Shown: piece after piece, positions 17,637 through 25,537 of the stretch
Layout: the number at the start of each line of letters is the position of its first letter
Numbering within the stretch: position 1 is the first letter of the stretch
Made by a program: the position numbers and the translations under genes
Source of the DNA: Arenibacter palladensis
Lineage (GTDB): Bacteria; Bacteroidota; Bacteroidia; Flavobacteriales; Flavobacteriaceae
Length of the DNA stretch: 64,000 bases
NCBI RefSeq assembly: GCF_900129275.1
Contig: NZ_FQUX01000001.1
Coordinates: 992,001 to 1,056,000 of the forward strand
Reading direction: 5' to 3'
The notes under the pieces: generated by a model
What the model was told of the DNA's origin: nothing
What the model saw: the letters and a program-made list of their open reading frames with translations, nothing else
The model's database searches: none

Positions 17637-19193
17637 ATGAAAATGGTAGGTGTTTCTCGATTGATTTATGCTCTTTGCCTGTCATTACTTTGTTTAGCAA
17701 TCTTTTTTCAAGGTGTAACTATATTCCCGCCACAGAAACAAAAATCCAAATTAAAGTCATCGGGTAAGGAATTGGCAGAACGGTATTGTCAAATGTGCCA
17801 TACTTTTCCAGAGCCAGGATTATTGGATAAAAAAACCTGGGAGACGAGTGTTCTGCCCAATATGGGTATGCGCTTGGGCATTAGGACAAATGGAACCGAT
17901 CCTTTTGAAGACCTTGATCCTATAGATGAAAGTATTGTAAGGAATCTAAATATCTATCCCGATGCTCCATTGATCTTAAAGGAGGATTGGGACAGGATTG
18001 TGGAATATTATGTTCAGAATGCCCCGATTAAACTGGAGTCGCAACAAGTATCGGTTAGTCGCGCCAAAGAAAAGGCCCCTTTTAAATCACAATTTATAAC
18101 CATAGGGGACAACAAGCTTCCAAAAGTGTCATTGCTGAACTTCAACGAGGCCACATCAGAACTTTATATAGGCGACAATAATAATCTTTACGCCCTAAAA
18201 AACACGGGTGAAATCAGCAATAGTTGGTTATTGAATAGTCCTGCGTCGCATGTTGAGTTCCAGGATAATTCGGACCCCTTGCTCTTGACCATCGGGCAAT
18301 TTAGGCCATCCGATCAGGAATTGGGTAGGCTGGCCAATTTAAAAATAAGGGAAAATAGGCAGAGCGCCGCCATAGATATTTCAAAATTGCGAAGACCGGT
18401 TTACTTTGCTTTGGGAGATCTAAACGGAGATAATAAAAAGGATGCAGTGGTCTGTAGCTTCGGAAATTATGGTGGCAAATTATCATGGTTTGATAATTTT
18501 GAACCCTCCAAGGAACATGTATTAAGTAATTTGCCAGGAACCCGAATGGTGGCTATTAAAGATTTAAATGGGGATCAAAAACCAGATATTGTTGCCTTGA
18601 TGGCCCAGGCTTACGAGCAAATTTCAATTTATTACAATAAGGGAGAGGGGGAATTTGAACAGGTGAAGGTTCTGGAATTTTCCCCGGTCCATGGCGTTAG
18701 TTATTTTGAACTGGTCGATTTTAATAATGACGGATTTGAAGATATTTTGCTTACCAACGGAGACAATTGGGATTATTCCAACGTGGATAAACCATACCAA
18801 GGACTTAGACTTTACCTGAACGATGGGCATAATAATTTTAAAGAAGTATTCTTTTATCCCATGTTTGGTTGTAGTAAGGCAGTGGCCAAGGATTTTGATA
18901 ATGATGGGGATTTGGACATTGTAGGCGTGTCATTTTATGCAGACTTAAAAGACCCTAAGGAAAGTTTCGTCTATTTATCAAACAACGGAGATTTGAAATT
19001 TACCGCATCTTTTCATCCGGACGCAGTATATGGTAAATGGTTGACTATGGAAGTGGCCGATTTTAATGGGGATAGGAGGCCAGATGTAATGTTGGGGTCG
19101 TTTATGTTTAATTTTAATGAAATGGCCAAGGTGGTGGCTTCTACCGGTATATCTTCATTTCCACAGGTTTTATTGTTGACGCAAGTTGAGTGA
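17637..19193 (+). CDS. Exported mono-haem c / FG-GAP (VCBS) repeat protein
   Basis: 518 residues. The N-terminal hydrophobic segment (residues 8-30) is a signal peptide or membrane anchor. Residues ~44-130 form a small cytochrome-c-like domain with one haem-binding CxxCH (CQMCH, 51-55) followed by FPEPGLL; Met76 or Met78 are candidate distal ligands. From about residue 150 there is a repeated FG-GAP/VCBS beta-propeller with Ca-binding-like loops such as GDLNGDNKKDAVV, KDLNGDQKPDIV, VDFNNDGFEDILL, KDFDNDGDLDIVGV and ADFNGDRRPDVMLG. It is probably periplasmic or surface-exposed. The fusion suggests electron transfer linked to a propeller enzyme or binding protein, but no substrate can be named. 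The following aldo/keto reductase starts 72 bp downstream. Confidence 0.85.
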   Translation: MKMVGVSRLIYALCLSLLCLAIFFQGVTIFPPQKQKSKLKSSGKELAERYCQMCHTFPEPGLLDKKTWETSVLPNMGMRLGIRTNGTDPFEDLDPIDESIVRNLNIYPDAPLILKEDWDRIVEYYVQNAPIKLESQQVSVSRAKEKAPFKSQFITIGDNKLPKVSLLNFNEATSELYIGDNNNLYALKNTGEISNSWLLNSPASHVEFQDNSDPLLLTIGQFRPSDQELGRLANLKIRENRQSAAIDISKLRRPVYFALGDLNGDNKKDAVVCSFGNYGGKLSWFDNFEPSKEHVLSNLPGTRMVAIKDLNGDQKPDIVALMAQAYEQISIYYNKGEGEFEQVKVLEFSPVHGVSYFELVDFNNDGFEDILLTNGDNWDYSNVDKPYQGLRLYLNDGHNNFKEVFFYPMFGCSKAVAKDFDNDGDLDIVGVSFYADLKDPKESFVYLSNNGDLKFTASFHPDAVYGKWLTMEVADFNGDRRPDVMLGSFMFNFNEMAKVVASTGISSFPQVLLLTQVE

Positions 19194-19265
19194 TATAGCG
19201 AGAGTTGGGACTTTTATTTGCTTTAGTAAATATTAATTATTTTTTTTACACTCAAATACACCTGA

Positions 19266-20306
19266 ATGAAGTATACCAATCTCCCCCGTACCGAAATTGA
19301 AGTAAGCAAAATATGTCTTGGCACCATGACCTGGGGCAGACAAAATACCGAAGAGGAGGGTCACGAGCAGATGGATTATGCCTTGGAACAGGGAATTAAC
19401 TTTTTTGATACCGCAGAATTGTATCCTATTCCGGCCACAAAGGAGCGATATGCAGACACTGAAAGAATTATTGGCAATTGGTTTAAAAAGAAAAAGAACC
19501 GCGATAAGGTAATTTTGGCGTCCAAGATTGCAGGAAAAGCCGAAATGACCAAGTTCATCAGAACCACCGGAATAAACCGCGATACCATTAAACAGGCCGT
19601 TGAGGGAAGCCTTTCACGCTTGCAAACAGACTACTTGGATCTTTATCAGTTGCATTGGCCGGACAGGACAACCAATTATTTTGGAAAAAGAGGGTATAAG
19701 CATAGTATCAATGACCATTGGGAGGATAATATCCATCAGATATTGGAAGCCTTAAGAGACCTAGTTAGGGAAGGAAAAGTTAGGCATGTGGGTATTTCCA
19801 ATGAAACCCCTTGGGGAGCTATGCGGTACTTGGAAGAAAGCAAGGTGCATCCCAGTTTGCCAAGAATGATTAGCATACAGAATCCATATAGTCTTTTAAA
19901 TAGGCTTTTTGAAGTGGGATTGGCAGAAATTGCACATCGCGAAGATTTAGGCTTGTTGGCTTATTCCCCTCTGGGTTTTGGTACTTTAAGCGGTAAGTAT
20001 CTGGGTGGTAGAAAACCTGAGAATTCCAGGATTGCCCTTTTTCCGAATTACAATAGGTACAGTAGTGATACGGCCGTTAAGGCAACCCAAAAATATTATG
20101 ATCTGGCACAGGCAAATGGTTTGTCATTGGCACAAATGGCACTGGCTTTTGTAAATTCAAGACCATTTTTAACGTCCAATATAATTGGTGCCACCACTAT
20201 GGATCAGCTCAAGGAAAATATAGGGAGTATAGAGGTGCAATTGAGCGAAGAGGTACTTAAGGGTATTGAGACGATACATAATGAAATTCCTAATCCAGCT
20301 CCTTGA
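19266..20306 (+). CDS. Aldo/keto reductase (Tas-like)
   Basis: 346 residues, a TIM-barrel NADP(H)-dependent oxidoreductase. The catalytic tetrad is complete: Asp48 and Tyr53 in FFDTAELYP, Lys87 in ASKIAG and His130 in QLHWPDR. The Tas-like features are CLGTMTWGRQNTEEEGHEQMD at the start, the RTTNYFGKRGY insertion and the C-terminal NIIGATTMDQLKENI block. It reduces aldehydes or ketones; the physiological substrate is unknown. It is cytoplasmic. It lies downstream of the haem/FG-GAP gene on the same strand, and a possible microprotein frame begins 5 bases after its stop. Confidence 0.94.
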   Translation: MKYTNLPRTEIEVSKICLGTMTWGRQNTEEEGHEQMDYALEQGINFFDTAELYPIPATKERYADTERIIGNWFKKKKNRDKVILASKIAGKAEMTKFIRTTGINRDTIKQAVEGSLSRLQTDYLDLYQLHWPDRTTNYFGKRGYKHSINDHWEDNIHQILEALRDLVREGKVRHVGISNETPWGAMRYLEESKVHPSLPRMISIQNPYSLLNRLFEVGLAEIAHREDLGLLAYSPLGFGTLSGKYLGGRKPENSRIALFPNYNRYSSDTAVKATQKYYDLAQANGLSLAQMALAFVNSRPFLTSNIIGATTMDQLKENIGSIEVQLSEEVLKGIETIHNEIPNPAP

Positions 20307-20310
20307 GGAT

Positions 20311-20418
20311 ATGATAGCGATGAATTTTTTAAAAGTTGGTTTTTGGCAACTCGGCTTAATTGTAGTGGTTGTGGTACTGATGATGGTTCTGGCAAGGATG
20401 TTTAATTCAAAAAAATAG
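20311..20418 (+). CDS. Possible 35-residue membrane microprotein
   Basis: A short open frame begins 5 bases after the aldo/keto reductase stop. It encodes a few polar residues, then a strongly hydrophobic helix (residues ~11-29, FWQLGLIVVVVVLMMVLAR) and a basic tail ending NSKK. A purine-rich TGAGGA sits just upstream; the internal ATG at 20320 has better spacing and may be the real start. The single helix with a basic C-terminal tail gives an N-out/C-in or tail-anchored topology. It does not have the FG motif of TatA. It is translated in a different frame from the reductase. Evidence is composition and position only. Confidence 0.4.
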   Translation: MIAMNFLKVGFWQLGLIVVVVVLMMVLARMFNSKK

Positions 20419-20436
20419 CGAACAAATAATAAGGCG

Positions 20437-21798
20437 TTAGGAGAATAGACTATTGGCCACATCTTCGATCTTGGAGGCCAGTTGTATTCGTATTTGGGTG
20501 TTTTTTAGGGTTATCTTGTTGTTTTTGGAAACGTAGATGGTGCTAAAACCCAATTTTTCAGCTTCCAAAATTCGCTGATCTATACGTTGTACCGGCCTTA
20601 TTTCGCCAGCAAGACCTACCTCGGCAGCAAAACACACCCCTTTTTCTATGGGAATGTCCTCGTTACTGGAGAGGATGGCCGCAATAACGGCAAGGTCAAT
20701 GGCGGGGTCGTCCACCGATATTCCCCCGGTAATATTGAGAAAAACATCCTTTGCCGCTAACTTAAATCCGGCCCTTTTTTCCAGAACTGCCAAAAGCATG
20801 TTTAATCGCTTTGCATTGTAACCGGTGGTGGAACGCTGTGGCGTGCCATATACCGCCGTGCTTACCAAGGCTTGTATTTCTATCATTAAAGGGCGCATAC
20901 CCTCTACGGTAGACGCAATGGATGTGCCGCTTAATCCTTCATCATTCTTGGATATTAGAATCTCGGACGGATTGTTGACCTCCCTTAGACCGCTTCCCTG
21001 CATTTCGTATATTCCCAATTCCGAAGTAGATCCAAAACGGTTTTTTAGGGACCTTAGGATGCGATATACGTAATTTCTATCTCCCTCAAACTGCAATACG
21101 GTATCTACCATATGCTCCAATATTTTGGGTCCTGCAATGGTACCGTCTTTGGTGATGTGGCCAATGAGGATAACTGGAGTGTTGGTTTCCTTGGCAAATT
21201 TTATTAGTTCTGCCGTGCATTCCCTTATCTGGGAGATACTACCTGCCGTAGACTCAATGTAATCTGTATGAAGGGTTTGTATGGAATCTATGACCACAAT
21301 ATCGGGCTCAGTGGCTTCGATCTGTTGAAAGATATTCTGTGTTTTGGTCTCGGTAAGGATAAAACAAGTTTCGCTATTGGGGTGAATGCGATCGGCACGC
21401 ATTTTAATTTGCTTTTGACTTTCTTCTCCGGAAACATATAAAGTTTTATAGGGAAGTTTAAGGGCTATCTGTAGTAACAGGGTACTTTTTCCAACCCCCG
21501 GCTCCCCACCCAGCAGAGTTAGGGATCCAGGGACCAATCCACCACCTAGGACCCTATTGAACTCCAAGTCGAAAGTATTGAGTCTTATTTCCTTATCGAT
21601 GCTTATTTCATTGACCCGTAATGGTTTTGCAATTTTTTTTGAGGGTTGGGAGGAACTTTTCCAGGATACTTTTTCCTCTTTCTGAATCACCTCTTCCACA
21701 ATGGTGTTCCATTGCTTACAAGCTCCACATTGTCCTACCCACTTGGCATATTGCGTTCCACAATGCTGACAAAAAAAAGCAGTTTTTGTTTTGGCCAT
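20437..21798 (-). CDS. radA: DNA repair protein RadA
   Basis: 453 residues, the usual length. An N-terminal C4 zinc finger (FFCQHCGTQYAKWVGQCGACKQW) is followed by a RecA-like ATPase with Walker A GGEPGVGKSTLL, Walker B region DIVVIDSIQTL and the RadA-specific KNRFG motif (LKNRFGSTSELGIYEM). A C-terminal Lon-protease-like domain includes DLAVIAAILSS and FAAEVGLAGEIRPV. RadA is a DnaB-like helicase that promotes branch migration in recombination. It is cytoplasmic. It is downstream of the esterase-like gene on the same strand but separated by 230 bases, so it probably has its own promoter. Confidence 0.97.
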   Translation of the reverse strand: MAKTKTAFFCQHCGTQYAKWVGQCGACKQWNTIVEEVIQKEEKVSWKSSSQPSKKIAKPLRVNEISIDKEIRLNTFDLEFNRVLGGGLVPGSLTLLGGEPGVGKSTLLLQIALKLPYKTLYVSGEESQKQIKMRADRIHPNSETCFILTETKTQNIFQQIEATEPDIVVIDSIQTLHTDYIESTAGSISQIRECTAELIKFAKETNTPVILIGHITKDGTIAGPKILEHMVDTVLQFEGDRNYVYRILRSLKNRFGSTSELGIYEMQGSGLREVNNPSEILISKNDEGLSGTSIASTVEGMRPLMIEIQALVSTAVYGTPQRSTTGYNAKRLNMLLAVLEKRAGFKLAAKDVFLNITGGISVDDPAIDLAVIAAILSSNEDIPIEKGVCFAAEVGLAGEIRPVQRIDQRILEAEKLGFSTIYVSKNNKITLKNTQIRIQLASKIEDVANSLFS

Positions 21799-22028
21799 TA
21801 TTTAAATTATGGTTTGCGCTAAGGTAGTAAGAAGTTTGAAAAGGAGGTAGGGTTTTATACACTTAGGATAAAATGAAACCAAGTGCATTTAAGTTTAATG
21901 GCTAAGGACAATACCTATTTCCCAACAAGATTGATTAATGGTTAGGAAGGTAACATCAATTGTAGTGCTACCAACCTCAGGGTTGAAGGATTTCTTAATT
22001 ATCCTTAAGTATTTATTCAAAGGCTATT
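21799..22028. other. Intergenic region upstream of radA
   Basis: 230 bases between the esterase-like stop and the radA start, both on the minus strand. A weak 6-bp inverted repeat (AAGGAT/ATCCTT, 21986-22006) lies near the esterase stop without a T-run. The radA promoter is not identified. Confidence 0.4.
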
Positions 22029-23171
22029 TTAGTATCCAAAATCTGCTTTGAGGGCATCAATTTTTTCCAAGGCCATTTCTTTGGTAAGAAAATCAATTTC
22101 TTCCATGCCAAAGGCCTTTTCAAAAGTTCTAAGGGCCTTTTTTGGTTCGCCCAGTTGCTCGTAATATTCGGCTTCAAAATAAAAACCCAACATCGTATTG
22201 GGATACTCTCTTTTACAAAGATCGGATAAGGGTTTTAGGGATTCAAAATCTTCCTTTTTTCTAGAGGCGGCATAAATGGCCATTATGTCGTTTAGACTGG
22301 TTGTTTTTTTAAAGCCAAAAAGATTTTCTATAGAAGCCTGTTTGTCGGCCAAATAATCAAAGACAGGTCCAACCTGGGTTAAAATCTTTTCTTTGTACTC
22401 CTTTGGACTTATGGGTTTGAACATTCCGAAGATATTGTCGAAGGCTTTCCCAATGCCGTAGGTGGCAACAGAAATATGGTCGGCGTTCTCGTATTTATCA
22501 AAGAAATAGTGCAAATTATCACTATCCATTGCTTTTAAGTTTTGGTCCAATGTCAAGACCCTATTGCTATTTTCACTTTTTTCGCCCTCCAAGATCAATT
22601 GGTAGAATATTTTCTTTTTCATCACCGATAATCTGGCAGGTACCCTTGTTTCCATTTCTGGAGCCAAATAAGGTGAAATACTTATATAGGCATTGAAAAG
22701 GGAATCGTCCTTAAAGAGGTAAAAATTTCCAAAATTAGCAGTGATATCGTATCCCACGAACATTTTAAAAGGGGCCGTACTGAATTTGGTTTCCAAATAG
22801 GGAATAAGTTCCATTCCTAAAAACTCGAAGAACAGTTTGCCTTTTTCATTGGGCAGGCCACTATCGGGCTCAAAGGCACAATCCTGATTCCTTAGGTTAT
22901 TTTTGGATTGATGTACGCCAACTACTATAGCTTCCGGCATACCGTGGAAGTTACTATAAAATTTTGCATTGGCCACCACTTGATCGAATAGATATTCCCC
23001 ATCGAGGACAACAATGACCGGATATTTTTTTTCTGCGGTATAGGTTTCGGGGAAGTAGTATTGAACATCCCTACGCTCCTGTAATTTAAAGGATTCGAAT
23101 ATTTCTTGGGTTACCTGAGCATTGCTGCCAACACAGACCAACAAGGCCAATAGAGTAAAAAAACGTTGCAT
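22029..23171 (-). CDS. Exported esterase-fold protein with Asp in place of the nucleophilic Ser
   Basis: The start at 23171 gives a clean signal peptide (MQRFFTLLALLVCVGSNAQ); a start 18 bases earlier at 23189 is possible. The fold matches the esterase-D-like alpha/beta hydrolases: RRDVQYYFPETY, KKYPVIVVLDGEYLF, then the nucleophile elbow and NAYISISPYLAP. The elbow reads GYDIT where GxSxG is expected, so Asp (residue 148 from the 23189 start) replaces Ser. The ~100 C-terminal residues look TPR-like (GFYFEAEYYEQLGEPKKALRTFEKAF). It is either a pseudo-esterase binding protein or an Asp-nucleophile hydrolase. It is the last gene of a compact panC-panD-flippase run. Confidence 0.8.
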   Translation of the reverse strand: MQRFFTLLALLVCVGSNAQVTQEIFESFKLQERRDVQYYFPETYTAEKKYPVIVVLDGEYLFDQVVANAKFYSNFHGMPEAIVVGVHQSKNNLRNQDCAFEPDSGLPNEKGKLFFEFLGMELIPYLETKFSTAPFKMFVGYDITANFGNFYLFKDDSLFNAYISISPYLAPEMETRVPARLSVMKKKIFYQLILEGEKSENSNRVLTLDQNLKAMDSDNLHYFFDKYENADHISVATYGIGKAFDNIFGMFKPISPKEYKEKILTQVGPVFDYLADKQASIENLFGFKKTTSLNDIMAIYAASRKKEDFESLKPLSDLCKREYPNTMLGFYFEAEYYEQLGEPKKALRTFEKAFGMEEIDFLTKEMALEKIDALKADFGY

Positions 23172-23196
23172 AGAACAGTATTTGGGCAATAGAAGA

Positions 23197-24162
23197 CTAT
23201 TTGTTTCTGTTCCATAACGGTAAAATCAGAAAAGATATTGCGCCAAAAACTACTATCATTAAAGTTTGTGAAATCCACATAATCCATCCAAAGGCATCAC
23301 CGGAAACCTTGCTAATACCAAAAATTGCCAAGGCGCTACTAACTGCAATGGGATAAATGCCTATGCCGCCATTGGTAGCGGACATGGCAAAGGCTCCTGC
23401 CACAAAGCCTACCAATAGCTGACTAACACTTAGGTCCACGGTTTCCAGAACCGTATATTTTATTACCCAAAACATAGCTATATAGGCTAGCCAAATAAAT
23501 AAGGTGTGAAAAACAAAACCCCATTTATTCTTCATTCTAAAAATGCTGAGGATGCCCTCCAAAAGGCCTCGCAAAAATGTTTTTAGTTTAAGGGCAAATT
23601 TTGATTTTGATTTTTTTACCACGTACATCCCCAAGGAAAGGACTAAAATTCCGGTAGCAAGAAGTACCAACAGCAAAACTAGATTAAAACCTTTTTGTTG
23701 TAGGAAGCCCCATATAATGTCGGTTTGAAGGAAGAGTGCAATAGCAACAATCAGGAATAGCATAACCAAATCGATGACCCTTTCGGTAACGATGGTTCCA
23801 AAGCCTTTTTGGAAGGGAACATGCTCGTAGGTGGCCAAGGCGGTAGCCCTTAATATTTCTCCGGATCTTGGTATACCCAAGTTGGTAAAATAGGCTGTTA
23901 ATATGATCAATATATTGTTGAAAAGCTTTGGCCTATAACCTAATGGCTGCAAAAGGTAATTCCATCTTACAGCGCGGGAAAGGTGTGTAAGGATTCCCAG
24001 GAAAACGGATACCCCTACCCAAAAAAGGTCTGCATTTTTTATGTAATGTATAATTTCCGACCTATCCTCTTCGGAAGTGGAATAATAAGAATACCACACT
24101 AAAAAAACTCCCAGCAGGATGGGGAGAATTGTTTTTAACGTATTCTTTATGGAAGACTTCAA
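23197..24162 (-). CDS. Flippase-like integral membrane protein (LPG synthase TM family)
   Basis: 321 residues with about eight hydrophobic segments. It matches the lysylphosphatidylglycerol synthase transmembrane/UPF0104 family through GILTHLSRAVRWNYLLQPLGY, AYFTNLGIPRSGEILRATALATYE, GTIVTERVIDLVMLF and the Gly-rich TNGGIGIYPIA motif. Members are thought to move lipid-linked substrates across the inner membrane, and there is no lysyltransferase domain here. It starts 2 bases after the panD stop, so it is almost certainly translated from the same transcript. The functional connection with pantothenate synthesis is unclear and may only be operon convenience. Confidence 0.9.
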   Translation of the reverse strand: MKSSIKNTLKTILPILLGVFLVWYSYYSTSEEDRSEIIHYIKNADLFWVGVSVFLGILTHLSRAVRWNYLLQPLGYRPKLFNNILIILTAYFTNLGIPRSGEILRATALATYEHVPFQKGFGTIVTERVIDLVMLFLIVAIALFLQTDIIWGFLQQKGFNLVLLLVLLATGILVLSLGMYVVKKSKSKFALKLKTFLRGLLEGILSIFRMKNKWGFVFHTLFIWLAYIAMFWVIKYTVLETVDLSVSQLLVGFVAGAFAMSATNGGIGIYPIAVSSALAIFGISKVSGDAFGWIMWISQTLMIVVFGAISFLILPLWNRNK

Positions 24163-24164
24163 AA

Positions 24165-24515
24165 CTAGGTCAAAAGATTGGTTTCCTCATTGGGGAAAAC
24201 CAAGGATGGATTGAATTTCTTGGCCAGTTCAATATCCATGGTAGCGTAGGTTATTAGAATTAAAACATCGCCAACGGCTACCTTTCTTGCGGCAGCGCCA
24301 TTTAAGGTTACCTCCCCACTGCCTCTGGCTCCGGGAATGGCATAGGTTTCCAGCCTTTCACCATTGTCGTTGTTGACAATCTGAACTTTTTCACCTCTAA
24401 TAATATTGGCCGCGTCCATTAAATCTTCATCAATGGTAATACTGCCTATATAGTTGAGGTCAGCACCCGTCACTTTTACGCGGTGTATTTTAGATTTTAC
24501 TACTTCTATTTGCAT
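24165..24515 (-). CDS. panD: Aspartate 1-decarboxylase
   Basis: 116 residues, the normal proenzyme length. Self-cleavage occurs at Gly24-Ser25 in the visible YIGSITID motif, producing the pyruvoyl group on the new N-terminus of the alpha chain. Other conserved parts are the start [41 protein letters not shown] and [11 protein letters not shown]. The enzyme makes beta-alanine from L-aspartate, supplying the neighbouring panC product, which condenses beta-alanine with pantoate. It lies 76 bp downstream of panC on the same strand and 2 bp upstream of the flippase-like gene. Confidence 0.97.
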   Translation of the reverse strand: MQIEVVKSKIHRVKVTGADLNYIGSITIDEDLMDAANIIRGEKVQIVNNDNGERLETYAIPGARGSGEVTLNGAAARKVAVGDVLILITYATMDIELAKKFNPSLVFPNEETNLLT

Positions 24516-24591
24516 GGGACAAAGTTAATCATTTATGCCAATTAGATTTCCAAATTAATTATGGTCGGCATTGTGGAATTGGTTTTCAACC

Positions 24592-25434
24592 TTAAAGGGC
24601 AATGTTGTCTATAAGCCTAACATCTCCCGCATAAACGGCGATAAAGGCCCTATATTTTACCTTTCTGTTTTTTCTTTTAACCGGTTTCAATTGGTCTGTA
24701 TCTGCAATTTTAACATATTCCAGGTTTAGTTTTGGATGGGCATTGAATTGCTTTTTAACCCAATCCACTACAAAATTAGCACTTTTCGTGCCAAATTTTT
24801 GTTTGGCAGCTTTTAGGGTTTTGTAAATAAAACCAGCTTCTTGTCTTAATTCGGTGTCCAATCGCTCGTTTCTGGAGCTCATGGCCAGTCCGTTGGCTTC
24901 CCTTACTATAGGACAGCCTATAATTTCTACGGGCAAATTGGTGTTTTCTACCAGTTTTTTGATGATTTGGAGTTGTTGAAAATCCTTTTCCCCAAAATAA
25001 GCCCTGGTTGGTGATATAATGCGTAATAGCTTTTCAACAATAGTTCCTACACCGTCAAAATGTCCTTTTCTAAATTCACCTTCCATAACATTCTCCAAAC
25101 CCTCAAAATCGTAAGTTTTGGAGGTAATTTCTCCAGAATATATTTCGGAGGCGGATGGGGCAAAAACCACTATGTCATTGGAAACTGCTTGTAATAGGTT
25201 CAAATCGGCTTCCAAAGTGCTCGGGTACTTGTCCAGATCTTCCTTGTTGTTGAATTGTGTGGGGTTTACAAAAATGCTTACGAAGGTTAGCTCATTTTCT
25301 TCAACCGATTTTTTGACCAGGGATATATGTCCCATATGCAATGCCCCCATGGTTGGTACCAAACCAATCGATTTGGTTTTTTTATGGGAGTCTAAATAAG
25401 ACTTAAGTTCCTTTTTAGTGCTAATTAACTGCAT
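24592..25434 (-). CDS. panC: Pantothenate synthetase
   Basis: 280 residues, standard length. Nucleotide-binding HIGH-like motif MGALHMGHISLVKKS, FVNPTQFNNKEDLDKYPS, the ATP-binding YFGEKDFQQLQ segment and the CPIVREANGLAMSSRNERL block with the KMSKS-equivalent SSRN are all visible. It forms pantothenate from pantoate, beta-alanine and ATP in the cytoplasm. It is the first gene of the panC-panD-flippase-esterase run and is divergent from the GT5 gene, with promoter-like elements for both directions in the 103-base gap. Confidence 0.97.
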   Translation of the reverse strand: MQLISTKKELKSYLDSHKKTKSIGLVPTMGALHMGHISLVKKSVEENELTFVSIFVNPTQFNNKEDLDKYPSTLEADLNLLQAVSNDIVVFAPSASEIYSGEITSKTYDFEGLENVMEGEFRKGHFDGVGTIVEKLLRIISPTRAYFGEKDFQQLQIIKKLVENTNLPVEIIGCPIVREANGLAMSSRNERLDTELRQEAGFIYKTLKAAKQKFGTKSANFVVDWVKKQFNAHPKLNLEYVKIADTDQLKPVKRKNRKVKYRAFIAVYAGDVRLIDNIAL

Positions 25435-25454
25435 TCGATTTACTTAAAAGAGAG

Positions 25455-25462
25455 CAAACTTA
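25455..25462 (-). promoter_or_regulatory. Candidate -7 element of the panC operon
   Basis: On the minus strand this reads TAAGTTTG (TAnnTTTG), 20 bases upstream of the panC ATG. Together with the plus-strand element at 25494 it forms a compact divergent promoter region. Confidence 0.5.
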
Positions 25463-25493
25463 CTATAATTACTGCTAATCTGCATAATTTTTG

Positions 25494-25501
25494 TAATTTT
25501 G
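25494..25501 (+). promoter_or_regulatory. Candidate -7 element of the GT5/DUF4270 operon
   Basis: TAATTTTG matches TAnnTTTG and lies 36 bases before the GT5 ATG. The bases that follow, CAC, continue the common Bacteroidota context TTTGc. Confidence 0.5.
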
Positions 25502-25537
25502 CACTTTCTCTTACTCTATTAATAAAATATTGCTTTT

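Noticed and set aside
20311..20418. The microprotein as a TatA/E homologue.
   Set aside because: It lacks the FG motif and amphipathic helix that follow the membrane segment in TatA proteins.
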